A stretch of 64,000 nucleotides of DNA from Clostridia bacterium. Its GTDB lineage: Bacteria > Bacillota > Clostridia > Monoglobales > Monoglobaceae. Location of the stretch: positions 89,302-153,301 of the forward strand of contig JAFQSM010000038.1 in the NCBI GenBank assembly GCA_017409575.1, given 5' to 3'. A model generated the notes under the pieces. The model made no database searches and had not been told where the DNA came from. It was given only the letters and a program-made list of their open reading frames with translations. This document shows, one piece after another, positions 14,462 to 23,191 of the stretch. The translations under genes and the position numbers were made by a program. Positions within the stretch are counted from its first letter, which is position 1. The number at the start of each line of letters is the position of its first letter.

Positions 14462-14500
14462 TACCCTTTTTGTAGCGATGCTGCAGAAAGGGTATTTTTT
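14462..14500 (+). terminator. Riboswitch expression platform: terminator that also covers the folT ribosome binding site
   Basis: TACCCTTT and AAAGGGTA close a stem followed by TTTTTT, with the folT ATG directly after the T tract at 14501. The 3' arm holds GAAAGGG, the only candidate ribosome binding site of folT. Forming the hairpin would therefore both end transcription and hide the translation start. Confidence 0.8.
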
Positions 14501-15046
14501 ATGAAAAAATTTTTTCCTCGGCTTAGCACCCGCGATGTATGTATCCTGGGACTGCTTGCATCCATCACAGCACTTCTTTCGATTTTTTGTACCTTCAGAA
14601 TAGGCACTGTTGTAAAAATCCCCCTCAAATTTATTTCGGTTTTTGTGACCGCAGCACTTTATGGTCCAATTTGGGGCGGAGTTTGCGCCGCTTTGGGCGA
14701 TATCCTCAACTGCCTTTTGGCTCCGGTCGGGCCTTTTGTTCCGCAAGTGACTGCTCTTGAATTTGTTTCTGGGTTTTTGTTTGGATTATTCTTCCTTAAT
14801 CCCTCCACAAAAAAACGCCATATCGTTATGAGCATTTTTTGTGCCATCGCTCAGCTTGTTCTTGATTTGATTGTCAATACTGCCGTTTTTACATTTTCAC
14901 TCGGTTGGTTTCCGTCGTTTTGGGCGGCATTCTGGGTAAGGCTTCCGGCAAGCCTGATAAAGTTTTTGCTTAACCTTGCTGTTTTAATTTCACTTTATCC
15001 GCTTCTTGGCCGTTTGAATTCACTAAAAAACAAGGGGGAAAAATAA
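14501..15046 (+). CDS. folT: Folate ECF transporter S component FolT
   Basis: 181 residues with about six membrane helices (near 13-33, 40-60, 65-85, 100-120, 125-145, 150-172). It is an ECF-type substrate-binding S component ([37 protein letters not shown]). The THF riboswitch just upstream and folC just downstream fix the substrate as folate. It would work with the shared EcfA/EcfA'/EcfT module, which is not in this window. It is followed by folC after 2 bp, so the two share a transcript. Confidence 0.9.
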   Translation: MKKFFPRLSTRDVCILGLLASITALLSIFCTFRIGTVVKIPLKFISVFVTAALYGPIWGGVCAALGDILNCLLAPVGPFVPQVTALEFVSGFLFGLFFLNPSTKKRHIVMSIFCAIAQLVLDLIVNTAVFTFSLGWFPSFWAAFWVRLPASLIKFLLNLAVLISLYPLLGRLNSLKNKGEK

Positions 15047-15048
15047 AT

Positions 15049-16350
15049 ATGACACAAAGTTCCGACTTCAGCCGCTTTGCCAACAGTTTTCAGGCAATAG
15101 CAAGGCTCCGTCTTGAATCCATCGAATGTCTTTTAAACCATCTTGGCAATCCGCAGAATGATCTGAAATTTGTGCATATTGCAGGCACAAACGGCAAAGG
15201 CTCGGTTTGCAGTTTTTTGCAATGCATCTTTACTGATGCAGGTCTTAAAACCGGCAAGTATACCTCTCCCAATCTGATTTCGGTCTGCGAGAGAATCTCT
15301 GTTGACGGAGTTTTAATAACCGATACTCAGCTTGAAAGCGCCTTGAAAATTGTGGAGAAAGCAGTTGAGTCTGTTATACAGGAGCTTGGCGACTCACCCA
15401 CTCAGTTTGAAATCTGGACAGCTGCAGCATTTTTGTTCTTTAAAGAACAAAAATGTGACATCGTTGTTTTGGAAACAGGTCTTGGCGGAGCTCAGGATGC
15501 AACAAATATAATCCCTCCTCCGCTTGCATCAGTTATAACAAGAATTGATCTGGACCACACCGAATATCTGGGCGACACCATCGAAAAGATAGCAGCCGAA
15601 AAGGCCGGGATTATAAAAGCTCCCACAGATGGCACTGCGGGGCTTTGTATAACTGCTTGGCAGTCGAGCGAAGTTCTTTCGGTTCTGTCTTCCGTCTGCA
15701 GGGAAAAGAACAACACCTTTATAATTTCAAATACTCCAAAAAATTGTGTATCTGACGGTTTCAGTGAAGTTTTTGACTACACCACATCAGACAAAAAGAC
15801 CGATATAAATAAAATCAGATGTGGAATAAGCGGCTTTTATCAGCCCGAAAATGCAGGGTTAGCAGCAGAATGTGCATATCAGCTCAGGATTCCTGTCGAA
15901 TACATTCGTTCGGGCATTAAACGCGCAAAAAATCCGGCGCGGTTTGAAGTTGTAAGTCAGAATCCGCTTGTTATTTATGACGGTGCACACAACAAAAACG
16001 GAATGTCGGCGCTTGTCTCGTGCCTTGAAAGATACTTTGCTGATTGGCAAGGAGCAACCTTTATCACCGCCTTTATGGGAGACAAGGACATCCGCAGTGC
16101 GTTTGAGGTTTTGCAAACCTCGGGCTTTTTGAAAAAGTCAAAAGTTTTTGCGGTTTCGGTAAAAGACAATCCCCGTGCGGCAACACCGGAAAAGGTCTGC
16201 GAAATTGCTGCAGCTGCTAACATTTCGGCAATTCCGTACAAAACACTTGCCCAAGCCTACCTTGATGCACTCAAAGAAAAAAAGCCGATTATTCTGTGCG
16301 GCTCGCTTTATCTTTACAAAGATTTTGACGAGGTTTTGAAAAATATTTAG
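15049..16350 (+). CDS. folC: Bifunctional folylpolyglutamate/dihydrofolate synthase FolC
   Basis: 433 residues. The P-loop-like motif HIAGTNGKGSVCSF (about 43-56), TDAGLKTGKYTSPNL, the Mur-ligase signature and the central RIDLDHTEYLGDTIEKIAAEKAGI are all present. It adds glutamate to folates and may also make dihydrofolate from dihydropteroate. Its place after folT under a THF riboswitch links uptake to retention of folate, since polyglutamate tails keep folates in the cell. Confidence 0.95.
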   Translation: MTQSSDFSRFANSFQAIARLRLESIECLLNHLGNPQNDLKFVHIAGTNGKGSVCSFLQCIFTDAGLKTGKYTSPNLISVCERISVDGVLITDTQLESALKIVEKAVESVIQELGDSPTQFEIWTAAAFLFFKEQKCDIVVLETGLGGAQDATNIIPPPLASVITRIDLDHTEYLGDTIEKIAAEKAGIIKAPTDGTAGLCITAWQSSEVLSVLSSVCREKNNTFIISNTPKNCVSDGFSEVFDYTTSDKKTDINKIRCGISGFYQPENAGLAAECAYQLRIPVEYIRSGIKRAKNPARFEVVSQNPLVIYDGAHNKNGMSALVSCLERYFADWQGATFITAFMGDKDIRSAFEVLQTSGFLKKSKVFAVSVKDNPRAATPEKVCEIAAAANISAIPYKTLAQAYLDALKEKKPIILCGSLYLYKDFDEVLKNI

Positions 16351-16354
16351 AACA

Positions 16355-16388
16355 AAAAAGCCGCAGAGCAAAATGCTCTGCGGTTTTA
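16355..16388. terminator. Bidirectional terminator between folC and gapA
   Basis: CCGCAGAGCA and TGCTCTGCGG form a 10 bp stem with AAAAAAG before and TTTTATG after, so it can end transcripts in both directions between the convergent genes. Confidence 0.8.
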
Positions 16389-16400
16389 TGTTTGTATTTC

Positions 16401-17435
16401 TTAGATTTCTGCAAAGTATTTGATTGTTCTTACCATCTGGCTTGTGTATGAGTTTTCGTTGTCATACCACGAAACAACCTGAACTTCATAAAGATCATCA
16501 GCGATTTTTGCAACCATTGTCTGTGTTGCATCAAAGAGTGAGCCGTACTTCATACCGATAACGTCTGAAGAAACGATAGGATCGGTGTTGTAACCGAATG
16601 ACTCTGAGCTTGCAGCCTTCATAGCAGCGTTGATACCTTCAACGGTAACATCCTTGCCCTTTACAACTGCTGTAAGGATTGTTGTCGAACCTGTTGTAAC
16701 AGGAACTCTCTGAGCCGAGCCGATAAGCTTGCCGTTGAGTTCGGGGATAACAAGGCCGATAGCTTTTGCAGCGCCTGTCGAGTTGGGAACGATGTTTGCA
16801 GCACCTGCTCTTGCTCTCCTCATATCGCCTTTTCTGTGAGGACCGTCAAGAATCATCTGGTCGCCTGTGTATGCGTGGATTGTTGACATGATACCTGACT
16901 GAATTGCAGCGTAGCCGTTGAGAGCTGCAGCCATAGGAGCCAAGCAGTTTGTTGTACATGAAGCAGCAGAAATGATTGTGTCATCAGCTGTAAGAGTTTT
17001 TTCGTTTACTGAGTAAACAATTGTCTTGAGGTCATTGCCTGCGGGAGCAGAAATAACAACCTTCTTTGCACCCGCATCAATGTGTGCCTGTGACTTTTCT
17101 TTCGAGCAGTAGAAACCTGTGCACTCAAGAACAACATCAACGCCGATTTCTCCCCAGGGAAGATCAGCAGCCTTTGCTTCTGCATAAATCTTGAGAGTCT
17201 TGCCGTCTACTGTAAGTGTTCCGGCTTCGTCATCAGCTTCAACTGTGTGAAGATTTTCGCCGATCTTTCCGCAGTAACCACCCTGAGCGGTGTCATACTT
17301 GAGAAGACCTGCAAGCATCGAAGGCTTTGTGAGGTCGTTGATAGCAACAATCTCATATCCTTCTGCGCCGAACATCTGACGGAAAGCTAAACGGCCAATG
17401 CGGCCGAAACCGTTAATCGCAACTTTTACTGACAT
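16401..17435 (-). CDS. gapA: Glyceraldehyde-3-phosphate dehydrogenase, type I
   Basis: 344 residues, standard length. The NAD-binding start [14 protein letters not shown], the catalytic cysteine in [12 protein letters not shown], the HAYTGDQ histidine region and the C-terminal [14 protein letters not shown] are all typical. It oxidises glyceraldehyde 3-phosphate to 1,3-bisphosphoglycerate in glycolysis. It has its own promoter (17570-17598) with a leader of about 125 bases. The ribosome binding site is GGAGG. Confidence 0.97.
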   Translation of the reverse strand: MSVKVAINGFGRIGRLAFRQMFGAEGYEIVAINDLTKPSMLAGLLKYDTAQGGYCGKIGENLHTVEADDEAGTLTVDGKTLKIYAEAKAADLPWGEIGVDVVLECTGFYCSKEKSQAHIDAGAKKVVISAPAGNDLKTIVYSVNEKTLTADDTIISAASCTTNCLAPMAAALNGYAAIQSGIMSTIHAYTGDQMILDGPHRKGDMRRARAGAANIVPNSTGAAKAIGLVIPELNGKLIGSAQRVPVTTGSTTILTAVVKGKDVTVEGINAAMKAASSESFGYNTDPIVSSDVIGMKYGSLFDATQTMVAKIADDLYEVQVVSWYDNENSYTSQMVRTIKYFAEI

Positions 17436-17569
17436 AACTAAATACCTCCAAAAAATAATTGTATGTTAATATTAATATTTTACATTGAATTCCTTAAATA
17501 TACAATACATAAACTTGCAACTTGTGAAAAATTTAGCTTAAAATGTGAAATTTTGCCACAACATTTTAC

Positions 17570-17598
17570 AGTATAACACAAAATTTTTTATTTTGCAA
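17570..17598 (-). promoter_or_regulatory. gapA promoter
   Basis: Minus-strand TTGCAA (17593-17598), 17 bp spacer, TATACT (17570-17575). The leader to gapA is about 125 bases and AT-rich; I saw no convincing regulatory structure in it. Confidence 0.65.
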
Positions 17599-17607
17599 CT
17601 ATCAATA

Positions 17608-17636
17608 TTTACAACAAGTGAAAAATATGATATAAA
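17608..17636 (+). promoter_or_regulatory. rdgB promoter candidate
   Basis: TTTACA (17608-17613), 17 bp spacer, TATAAA (17631-17636), divergent from the gapA promoter. The leader to rdgB would be about 37 bases. Confidence 0.5.
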
Positions 17637-17679
17637 TAATATGGACACTTTTACAAAATAAATCCGCGGAGTGATATAT

Positions 17680-18264
17680 ATGGAACTGATTTTGGCAAGC
17701 AAAAACGCACACAAAGCAAAAGAGATGCAGGATATTCTTGGCGACAACGTCGCCCTTATCACGCAGGATGCGGCAGGGTTTGGCGACATCGAAGTTATCG
17801 AAGACGGAAAAACCTTTGAGGAAAACGCCATCAAAAAAGCTGTCGAAATAGCAAAAATAAGCGGTAAAGCTGTAATCGCTGATGACAGCGGTCTTTGCGT
17901 TGATGCCCTTGGCGGAAGACCCGGCGTCTACACCGCGCGTTTTGCTGGCGAAAACGCAACCGATGACCAAAACATCTCGCTCCTTTTATCAAAACTTGAC
18001 GGCGTGCCGACTGACAAACGCCAGGCAAAATTTGTATGCGTTATTGCATTAGCAATCCCCGGTAGCGAGCCGCGCACCTTCCGTGGCGAATGCAGTGGAT
18101 ATATACTGACCGAAAAGCGTGGCAACAATGGCTTTGGTTATGACCCGGTCTTTTTTGTTCCCGATCACCAAAAATCAATGGCAGAGCTTGACGGAAAAAT
18201 CAAAAATTCTATAAGCCACCGTTTTAACGCTCTTTCAAAACTGAAATCAGACTTAAACCGATGA
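17680..18264 (+). CDS. rdgB: Non-canonical purine NTP pyrophosphatase RdgB/HAM1
   Basis: 194 residues from the ATG at 17680, with GGAG upstream; a GTG three codons earlier overlaps that site. The HAM1 motifs LASKNAHKAKEM near the start and DDSGLCVDALGGRPGVYTAR (about 68-87) are intact, with the C-terminal SHRFNALSKL. It removes ITP, XTP and their deoxy forms so that they are not incorporated in DNA or RNA. Normal length. Confidence 0.95.
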   Translation: MELILASKNAHKAKEMQDILGDNVALITQDAAGFGDIEVIEDGKTFEENAIKKAVEIAKISGKAVIADDSGLCVDALGGRPGVYTARFAGENATDDQNISLLLSKLDGVPTDKRQAKFVCVIALAIPGSEPRTFRGECSGYILTEKRGNNGFGYDPVFFVPDHQKSMAELDGKIKNSISHRFNALSKLKSDLNR

Positions 18265-18301
18265 GAATCGTTTCTGTCGACTTAAGATAAAGGAGTCATA
18301 T

Positions 18302-19030
18302 ATGCAAAAGATTTTAAGCACAATGCGCCGCGCCATCCAGGACTACAATATGCTTGACACCGGCGACAAAATCGCCGTAGGCGTTTCGGGTGGTAAGGAC
18401 AGTCTGGTTCTTCTTGCTGCTCTTACGGCATTCCGGCGTTTTTCGGAAAAACCTTTTGAGGTTATGGGAATTACAATAAATATGGGTTTTGAGGGTGTTG
18501 ACTATTCCCCGGTTGCCCGCTTTTGCGAAAAAATAGGCGTCGATTACATAGTTAAAAACACCGATATTGCCGAAATATTGTTTGATGTGCGGAAAGAAAA
18601 AAATCCATGTTCGCTTTGTTCGCGCATGCGCCGCGGAGCGCTCAACGACCTGGCAAAAGAAAATGGGTGTAACAAAGTCGCCCTTGGTCACAACAACGAA
18701 GATGTTCTTGAAACCTTTTTTCTTTCGCTTTTTTACGAGGGGCGGCTCAACAGTTTCTCGCCATTTACCTATCTCTCGCGTCGCGAAATTTCGGTTATTC
18801 GTCCGCTCATCTATGCTGCGGAAAGCGATATCCGTGGGTATGCGCGCCGTGCAGAGCTTCCTGTTGTAAAAAATCCCTGCCCTATGGACGGTGTATCAAA
18901 ACGGCAGGATATGAAAGACTTCATAAACGAAAAAACCAAGCTTGACCGACACTTTAAATCACGGATGATGAACGCAATACAAACCGGTCTTGACGATTGG
19001 AAAATTGGAGGACAGCAAAATGAAAGCTGA
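18302..19030 (+). CDS. TtcA-like tRNA 2-thiolation protein (PP-loop ATPase)
   Basis: 242 residues. The PP-loop SGGKDSLV (about 29-36) and a C-x2-C pair in NPCSLCSR are the marks of the TtcA/TtuA group, which adenylates a tRNA base and adds sulfur with help of an iron-sulfur cluster. TtcA acts at cytidine 32, but in Firmicutes the exact target of this branch is less clear. The last 11 bases overlap the start of the next gene. nifS/nifU and mnmA, elsewhere in the window, supply sulfur chemistry. Confidence 0.85.
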   Translation: MQKILSTMRRAIQDYNMLDTGDKIAVGVSGGKDSLVLLAALTAFRRFSEKPFEVMGITINMGFEGVDYSPVARFCEKIGVDYIVKNTDIAEILFDVRKEKNPCSLCSRMRRGALNDLAKENGCNKVALGHNNEDVLETFFLSLFYEGRLNSFSPFTYLSRREISVIRPLIYAAESDIRGYARRAELPVVKNPCPMDGVSKRQDMKDFINEKTKLDRHFKSRMMNAIQTGLDDWKIGGQQNES

Positions 19031-19790
19031 AAACAAAATGCTTCTCTCTTTGGCTAAAAATGATTTTAAGGCAAAATATGCCGGCTCGGCACTTGGTGCA
19101 ATCTGGGCATTTATCAACCCGGTAATAACCATACTTATCTACTGGTTTGTATTTCAGGTAGCCTTTCAAAACGGACCCGTAAACGATATGCCCTATGTAA
19201 TATGGCTGGTTTCGGGCGTTGTTCCCTGGTTTTTCATTTCCGAGGGCTGGGGCGGAGCAACCGGAGTGTTTATTGATTACTCCTACCTTGTTAAAAAAGT
19301 AGTCTTCAAGGTCGAAATGCTCCCTACAGTCCGTGTGACCTCGGCATTTTTTGTGCATCTGTTTTTTGTTGCGCTCACCTTTTTGGTTTCAAGTGCATTC
19401 GGGTACTTTCCCACGCTCTTGCACATTCAGGTTTTCTACTATATGGCAGGTGCATACCTTCTTGCATTGTCGCTTGGCAGAATAACCGCCACCCTTACCG
19501 TATTCGCTCGTGATGTAAGCAATTTTGTCGGGGTTCTGGTCCAGTTTGGCTTTTGGATTACACCCATATTCTGGGACATAAATGCCATCCCATCAGGCCT
19601 TCATTTTATTTTTAAAATCAACCCCATATATTATATAACCGAGGGTTATCGCGATACATTTGTTTATGGTATCGGTTTTTGGGAAAAACCCGCCCTGACC
19701 ATCTACTTCTGGGCATTTGTAAGCATCCTTTTTGTGATTGGAAATGTAATATTCAAAAGGCTCAGACCACACCTTGCAGACCTTATTTAG
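19020..19790 (+). CDS. ABC-2 type transporter permease, polysaccharide export (TagG/Wzm type)
   Basis: 256 residues from the ATG at 19020, which has GGAGG eight bases upstream and overlaps the end of the ttcA-like gene by 11 bases, a sign of coupled translation. There are about six membrane helices. The N-terminal LAKNDFKAKYAGSALGAIWAFINPV and the later PIFWDINAIPSG are typical of permeases exporting teichoic acids or O-antigen. The ATPase partner (TagH/Wzt) that normally follows is absent here, so it must be elsewhere or the system is incomplete. Confidence 0.87.
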   Translation: MKAENKMLLSLAKNDFKAKYAGSALGAIWAFINPVITILIYWFVFQVAFQNGPVNDMPYVIWLVSGVVPWFFISEGWGGATGVFIDYSYLVKKVVFKVEMLPTVRVTSAFFVHLFFVALTFLVSSAFGYFPTLLHIQVFYYMAGAYLLALSLGRITATLTVFARDVSNFVGVLVQFGFWITPIFWDINAIPSGLHFIFKINPIYYITEGYRDTFVYGIGFWEKPALTIYFWAFVSILFVIGNVIFKRLRPHLADLI

Positions 19791-19867
19791 TTTTTCCTTG
19801 TATAAAAATTGATTTTTTTGCAAATAATTCCTGTGTAATATAATTAACAGGAAAGGCTGGAAAATCA

Positions 19868-20179
19868 ATGACCGACAGAAAGGCCCGAAAGGTTTTAATC
19901 ATAAACAATATAAAATCCGACACCATTGATCAGGCGATATTTATACTTAAAGGCGACCCGGGAGTCAATAAATCCTTTTCGTTTGATACAAATGCAGCAA
20001 CCGAGGCACAGGAAATAATCGACCGCTATATCAGGCAGGTCGAAAGGCTTAAGGTCTCATCAAAAAACAGCATCAAAACAAAAAAAGCCGGGAAAAAGTT
20101 CCCCTGGCCACTTTTGTTTTTTGCGGTTTCGGCATCAAGCATAGCCCTCAGCATTGCGCTGCTTTGCCATACTCTGTAA
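19868..20179 (+). CDS. Hypothetical protein with C-terminal membrane helix
   Basis: 103 residues, no recognised family. The N-terminal part reads as a small alpha/beta domain (RKARKVLIINNIKSDTIDQAIFILKGD), then a basic linker (about 65-80), then one membrane helix at the C-terminus (about 82-100). A C-tail anchor would leave the domain in the cytoplasm. It stands alone between the permease and a convergent gene. The start has GGAAAGG upstream at reasonable distance. Confidence 0.6.
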   Translation: MTDRKARKVLIINNIKSDTIDQAIFILKGDPGVNKSFSFDTNAATEAQEIIDRYIRQVERLKVSSKNSIKTKKAGKKFPWPLLFFAVSASSIALSIALLCHTL

Positions 20180-20184
20180 CAATT

Positions 20185-20670
20185 TTAACCGACAAGATTG
20201 ATTATGCGAAGACCGTCTTCTTTTGCAAGGTTCACGGTATGGGCGGTGCCGCCACGGCTTCCGTCAAAAAACGCGATGCACACACTGCTGTTTTTAACCA
20301 TAAACCGATTTCTTTGCTGCATACATCCGGTGCAGTATTTTTCATTAAGACAGTATATATCATCTGCCACCTTCAGGATTTCCTCATATTCGTTTTTCCC
20401 TTTAAAGTGCCATCCGGCATGTTGGTCGCGGCAAGGAATTGCCATAATCAACCTGAGTCCGGGGTGCTTTTCTTTTGCTCTCAGGACCGCTCTTGCAGCC
20501 ATAATATCAAAGCCCAGTGCACCACCCGAAATAAAGTTGGTTATCCCTTCCTCCTCAAGATTTTCGATTGTGGTGTCAAGTTTTTTTATTAAAGATTGCG
20601 CTTTGTCCGGTGCGATTTGTCTGTGCCCGGTAAAGCAACAGGTCTTTTGCTTGTCATATGATGTAGTCAC
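20185..20670 (-). CDS. SLOG-family protein (DUF1273/YpsA-like)
   Basis: 161 residues. The Rossmann-like start CCFTGHRQIAPD and the glycine motif ISGGALGFDIMAARAV are those of the SLOG/DUF1273 family, related to nucleotide- or ligand-binding proteins such as YpsA and DprA. The molecular function is not known for most members. It is a short stand-alone gene between convergent and divergent neighbours and has GGGAG upstream. Not obviously part of a defence system here, since no SLOG-associated effector lies beside it. Confidence 0.85.
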   Translation of the reverse strand: MTTSYDKQKTCCFTGHRQIAPDKAQSLIKKLDTTIENLEEEGITNFISGGALGFDIMAARAVLRAKEKHPGLRLIMAIPCRDQHAGWHFKGKNEYEEILKVADDIYCLNEKYCTGCMQQRNRFMVKNSSVCIAFFDGSRGGTAHTVNLAKEDGLRIINLVG

Positions 20671-20802
20671 GCGTTTGCTCCCTTTTTAAATATTTATCAG
20701 ATGTCCCAAATTAGTTTAGCATATTAATTTTATCTTTGTCAAATAATTTCATTTACAAATCTCATGATTTGTGATACCATTTTTATACCGAGGTGAACTG
20801 TT

Positions 20803-21177
20803 TTGAAAATATTTGCAAAAACTACTATTCTGTTTGTTCTTTTTATGATTTCCGATATTATCGCAGGCTTTCTGCCCTTTCCGTTTCCCGGAAGCATCCT
20901 TGCGATGATTATTCTTTTTTTTATGCTTCTTTCGGGAATTATCAAGACAAAAAACCTGGAACCTGTATCGGACTTTTTGCTTAAAAACATGCCGCTTTTG
21001 TTTATTCCGCCAACTGTATCAATTATATCCTATCTGGATATTTTAAAAAGCGTTTTGTGGCAATTTTTGGCGGTTTGTATTATTTCGACCATTGTGACCT
21101 TTGCCCTGACTGCATATTCGGTCAAGCTGACGGTTTATCTTTTAAACAAAAAAAGGGGGAACAAAGAAAATGCTTGA
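20803..21177 (+). CDS. lrgA: CidA/LrgA family membrane protein
   Basis: 124 residues from a TTG start with GAGGTG seven bases upstream. Four membrane helices and the family segment LPFPFPGSILAMIILFFMLLSGI are visible. LrgA/CidA proteins are small holin-like membrane proteins linked to export of pyruvate and to murein hydrolase control. It overlaps the lrgB start by 8 bases, giving the classic LrgAB pair. Confidence 0.9.
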   Translation: MKIFAKTTILFVLFMISDIIAGFLPFPFPGSILAMIILFFMLLSGIIKTKNLEPVSDFLLKNMPLLFIPPTVSIISYLDILKSVLWQFLAVCIISTIVTFALTAYSVKLTVYLLNKKRGNKENA

Positions 21178-21856
21178 AAACATCACCTCCCAGCCGATTT
21201 TCGGTTTTTCTCTTTGTGTGGGCGCTTATACCATTGCGCTTTCGGTCAAAAGACGGTTTAACTACACCCTGCTCAATCCACTCCTGGTCGGCGCTCTTAT
21301 TGTAATCGCAATCCTGAGCGTTTTTAAAATACCGCTTGAAAGCTTTTTGACCGGTGCAAATTTTGTATCGATGTTTCTTGGACCTGCTACCGCTGCTCTT
21401 GCAATTTCGATGTATAATCAGCTTGATACCATAAAAAAGAATCTTCTTCCCATTCTGGTCGGCTCGGTTGTTGGTGCAGCCACGGCAGTTGCAAGCATAC
21501 TGCTGCTTTGCAAGATGTTTGGGCTGAATGCCGAAATGACAGCAAGCTTACTTCCAAAATCAATAACCACCGCATTCGGAACCGAGCTTTCCAAACAACT
21601 TGGCGGTATTGTCCCGATTACAGTAGCCGCAATTTCGACAACCGGGATATTTGGCGCAATAACCGCGCCATATCTTATAAAACTTTTTAAAATCAAAAAT
21701 CCGGTTGCATCAGGCCTTGCAATAGGTGCATCAAGCCATGTTCTGGGTACATCCAAAGCAATCGAGCTTGGCGAGGTCGAAGGTTCGGTCAGCAGCATTG
21801 CGGTTGGTCTTTGCGGAATTATAACAGTAATCATTGCAATATTTGTCAGATTTTAA
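21170..21856 (+). CDS. lrgB: LrgB family protein
   Basis: 228 residues with about eight membrane helices. The family sequences LLGPATAALAI-like (MFLGPATAALAISMYNQ) and PKSITTAFGTELSKQLGG are present. LrgB pairs with LrgA as a two-part membrane system (antiholin or pyruvate transporter). No LytSR-type two-component regulator lies next to it. Confidence 0.92.
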   Translation: MLENITSQPIFGFSLCVGAYTIALSVKRRFNYTLLNPLLVGALIVIAILSVFKIPLESFLTGANFVSMFLGPATAALAISMYNQLDTIKKNLLPILVGSVVGAATAVASILLLCKMFGLNAEMTASLLPKSITTAFGTELSKQLGGIVPITVAAISTTGIFGAITAPYLIKLFKIKNPVASGLAIGASSHVLGTSKAIELGEVEGSVSSIAVGLCGIITVIIAIFVRF

Positions 21857-21940
21857 AAATTTTCTTGTAGAGTTCTTCGCAATATGTTATAATAATTGCA
21901 GAAAGGTTCTCTTTATAAAAAGAAAGGTAGTGCATATAAA

Positions 21941-23143
21941 ATGAAATCTATTGTTATTCTTCTTGACGGCGCAGCAGATACGCCCGTTGCCGAGCTTGGA
22001 GGCAAAACGCCCCTCGAAGCCGCAAAAAAGCCTAACATTGACAGCCTTGCCGCCTCGGGCGAAATGGGTATGGTAACAACTGTGCCCGAAGGTCTTCCCC
22101 CCGGCAGCGATGTTGCAAACCTTGCGGTTTTTGGATATGATCCGCAAAAATACTATACAGGCCGTTCGCCTCTTGAGGCGCTTTCTATGGGAGTTCATCT
22201 TGAACTCAGCGACACAACTTTCCGCACCAATGTAGTCACATTGTCCGAAGACGAACCATACGAACAAAAAACTATGGTCGACTACAGCTCGGACGAAATA
22301 ACCACCGAAGAATCTTCGCAGCTTATAAAAGCGGTGAATGATGCCCTTGCTACCCCGGAATATGAATTTTTCAGCGGTATCAGCTATCGTCATCTTTTGG
22401 TATGGCACAACAAAGAAAACAACTTTTCGCTTACTCCGCCACATGATATTTCGGACCGCAAAGTGACCGAATATCTGCCAAAAGACCCGGTTCTTCTTGA
22501 CCTGATGAAAAAAAGTTACGAAATTCTGAAAGACCATCCTGTAAACCTGGAGCGCAAAAAGCGCGGTCTTAACCCTGCCAACTCGATTTGGATCTGGGGC
22601 AACGGCACAAAGCCAAACCTTGCAACCTTTGACGAGCTTTATGGTGTATCGGGCTCGGTCGTTTCGGCTGTTGACCTTATCAAAGGCATAGGAAAAGGTG
22701 CTGGACTCAACATAGTTGATGTTATAGGAGCAACCGGAAATGTACATACTAACTTTGACGGCAAAGCAGAAGCCGCTGTGTGCGAGCTTAAAAACGGTGC
22801 CGATTTTGTGTATGTTCATCTTGAAGCTCCTGACGAAGCAGGGCACAGACACGAAATTGAAAACAAGGTCAAAGCAATTGAGCTTATTGACGAAAAAATT
22901 GTAGCGCCTATCCTTGACCACCTGAGGTCAACCGGCGAGGCTTTTTCGATGCTTCTTATGCCCGACCACCCCACACCGCTTGCAATCCGCACTCATACTT
23001 CTGACCCCGTTCCATATATATTATATAAGTCAAGTGAATGCGGCCAAAAAAGTGGTTTGTCATATACCGAAGCAAATGCCCTTTCAACAGGCATCGTGAC
23101 CGAAAATGGGTATATGCTTATGGAAAAACTTTTGAAAAAATAA
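21941..23143 (+). CDS. apgM: Cofactor-independent phosphoglycerate mutase, ApgM type
   Basis: 400 residues from the ATG at 21941. It belongs to the alkaline-phosphatase superfamily: metal-binding start VILLDGAADTP, the phosphoserine site PPGSDVANLAVFGYDP, and the C-terminal DEAGHRHEIENKVKAIE and MLLMPDHPTP. This is the archaeal-type form that interconverts 3- and 2-phosphoglycerate, or a homoserine-kinase-like relative. It complements gapA and the phosphofructokinase of this window as a glycolytic enzyme. Confidence 0.9.
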   Translation: MKSIVILLDGAADTPVAELGGKTPLEAAKKPNIDSLAASGEMGMVTTVPEGLPPGSDVANLAVFGYDPQKYYTGRSPLEALSMGVHLELSDTTFRTNVVTLSEDEPYEQKTMVDYSSDEITTEESSQLIKAVNDALATPEYEFFSGISYRHLLVWHNKENNFSLTPPHDISDRKVTEYLPKDPVLLDLMKKSYEILKDHPVNLERKKRGLNPANSIWIWGNGTKPNLATFDELYGVSGSVVSAVDLIKGIGKGAGLNIVDVIGATGNVHTNFDGKAEAAVCELKNGADFVYVHLEAPDEAGHRHEIENKVKAIELIDEKIVAPILDHLRSTGEAFSMLLMPDHPTPLAIRTHTSDPVPYILYKSSECGQKSGLSYTEANALSTGIVTENGYMLMEKLLKK

Positions 23144-23191
23144 AAGCTATCAGATTATGCGCCGCAGCTTTGCTCAAAAGGAGTGTTTGCG

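Noticed and set aside
20185..20670. SLOG protein as part of a defence system
   Set aside because: No associated effector, nuclease or cyclic nucleotide enzyme lies next to it; stand-alone YpsA-like genes are common in core genomes.
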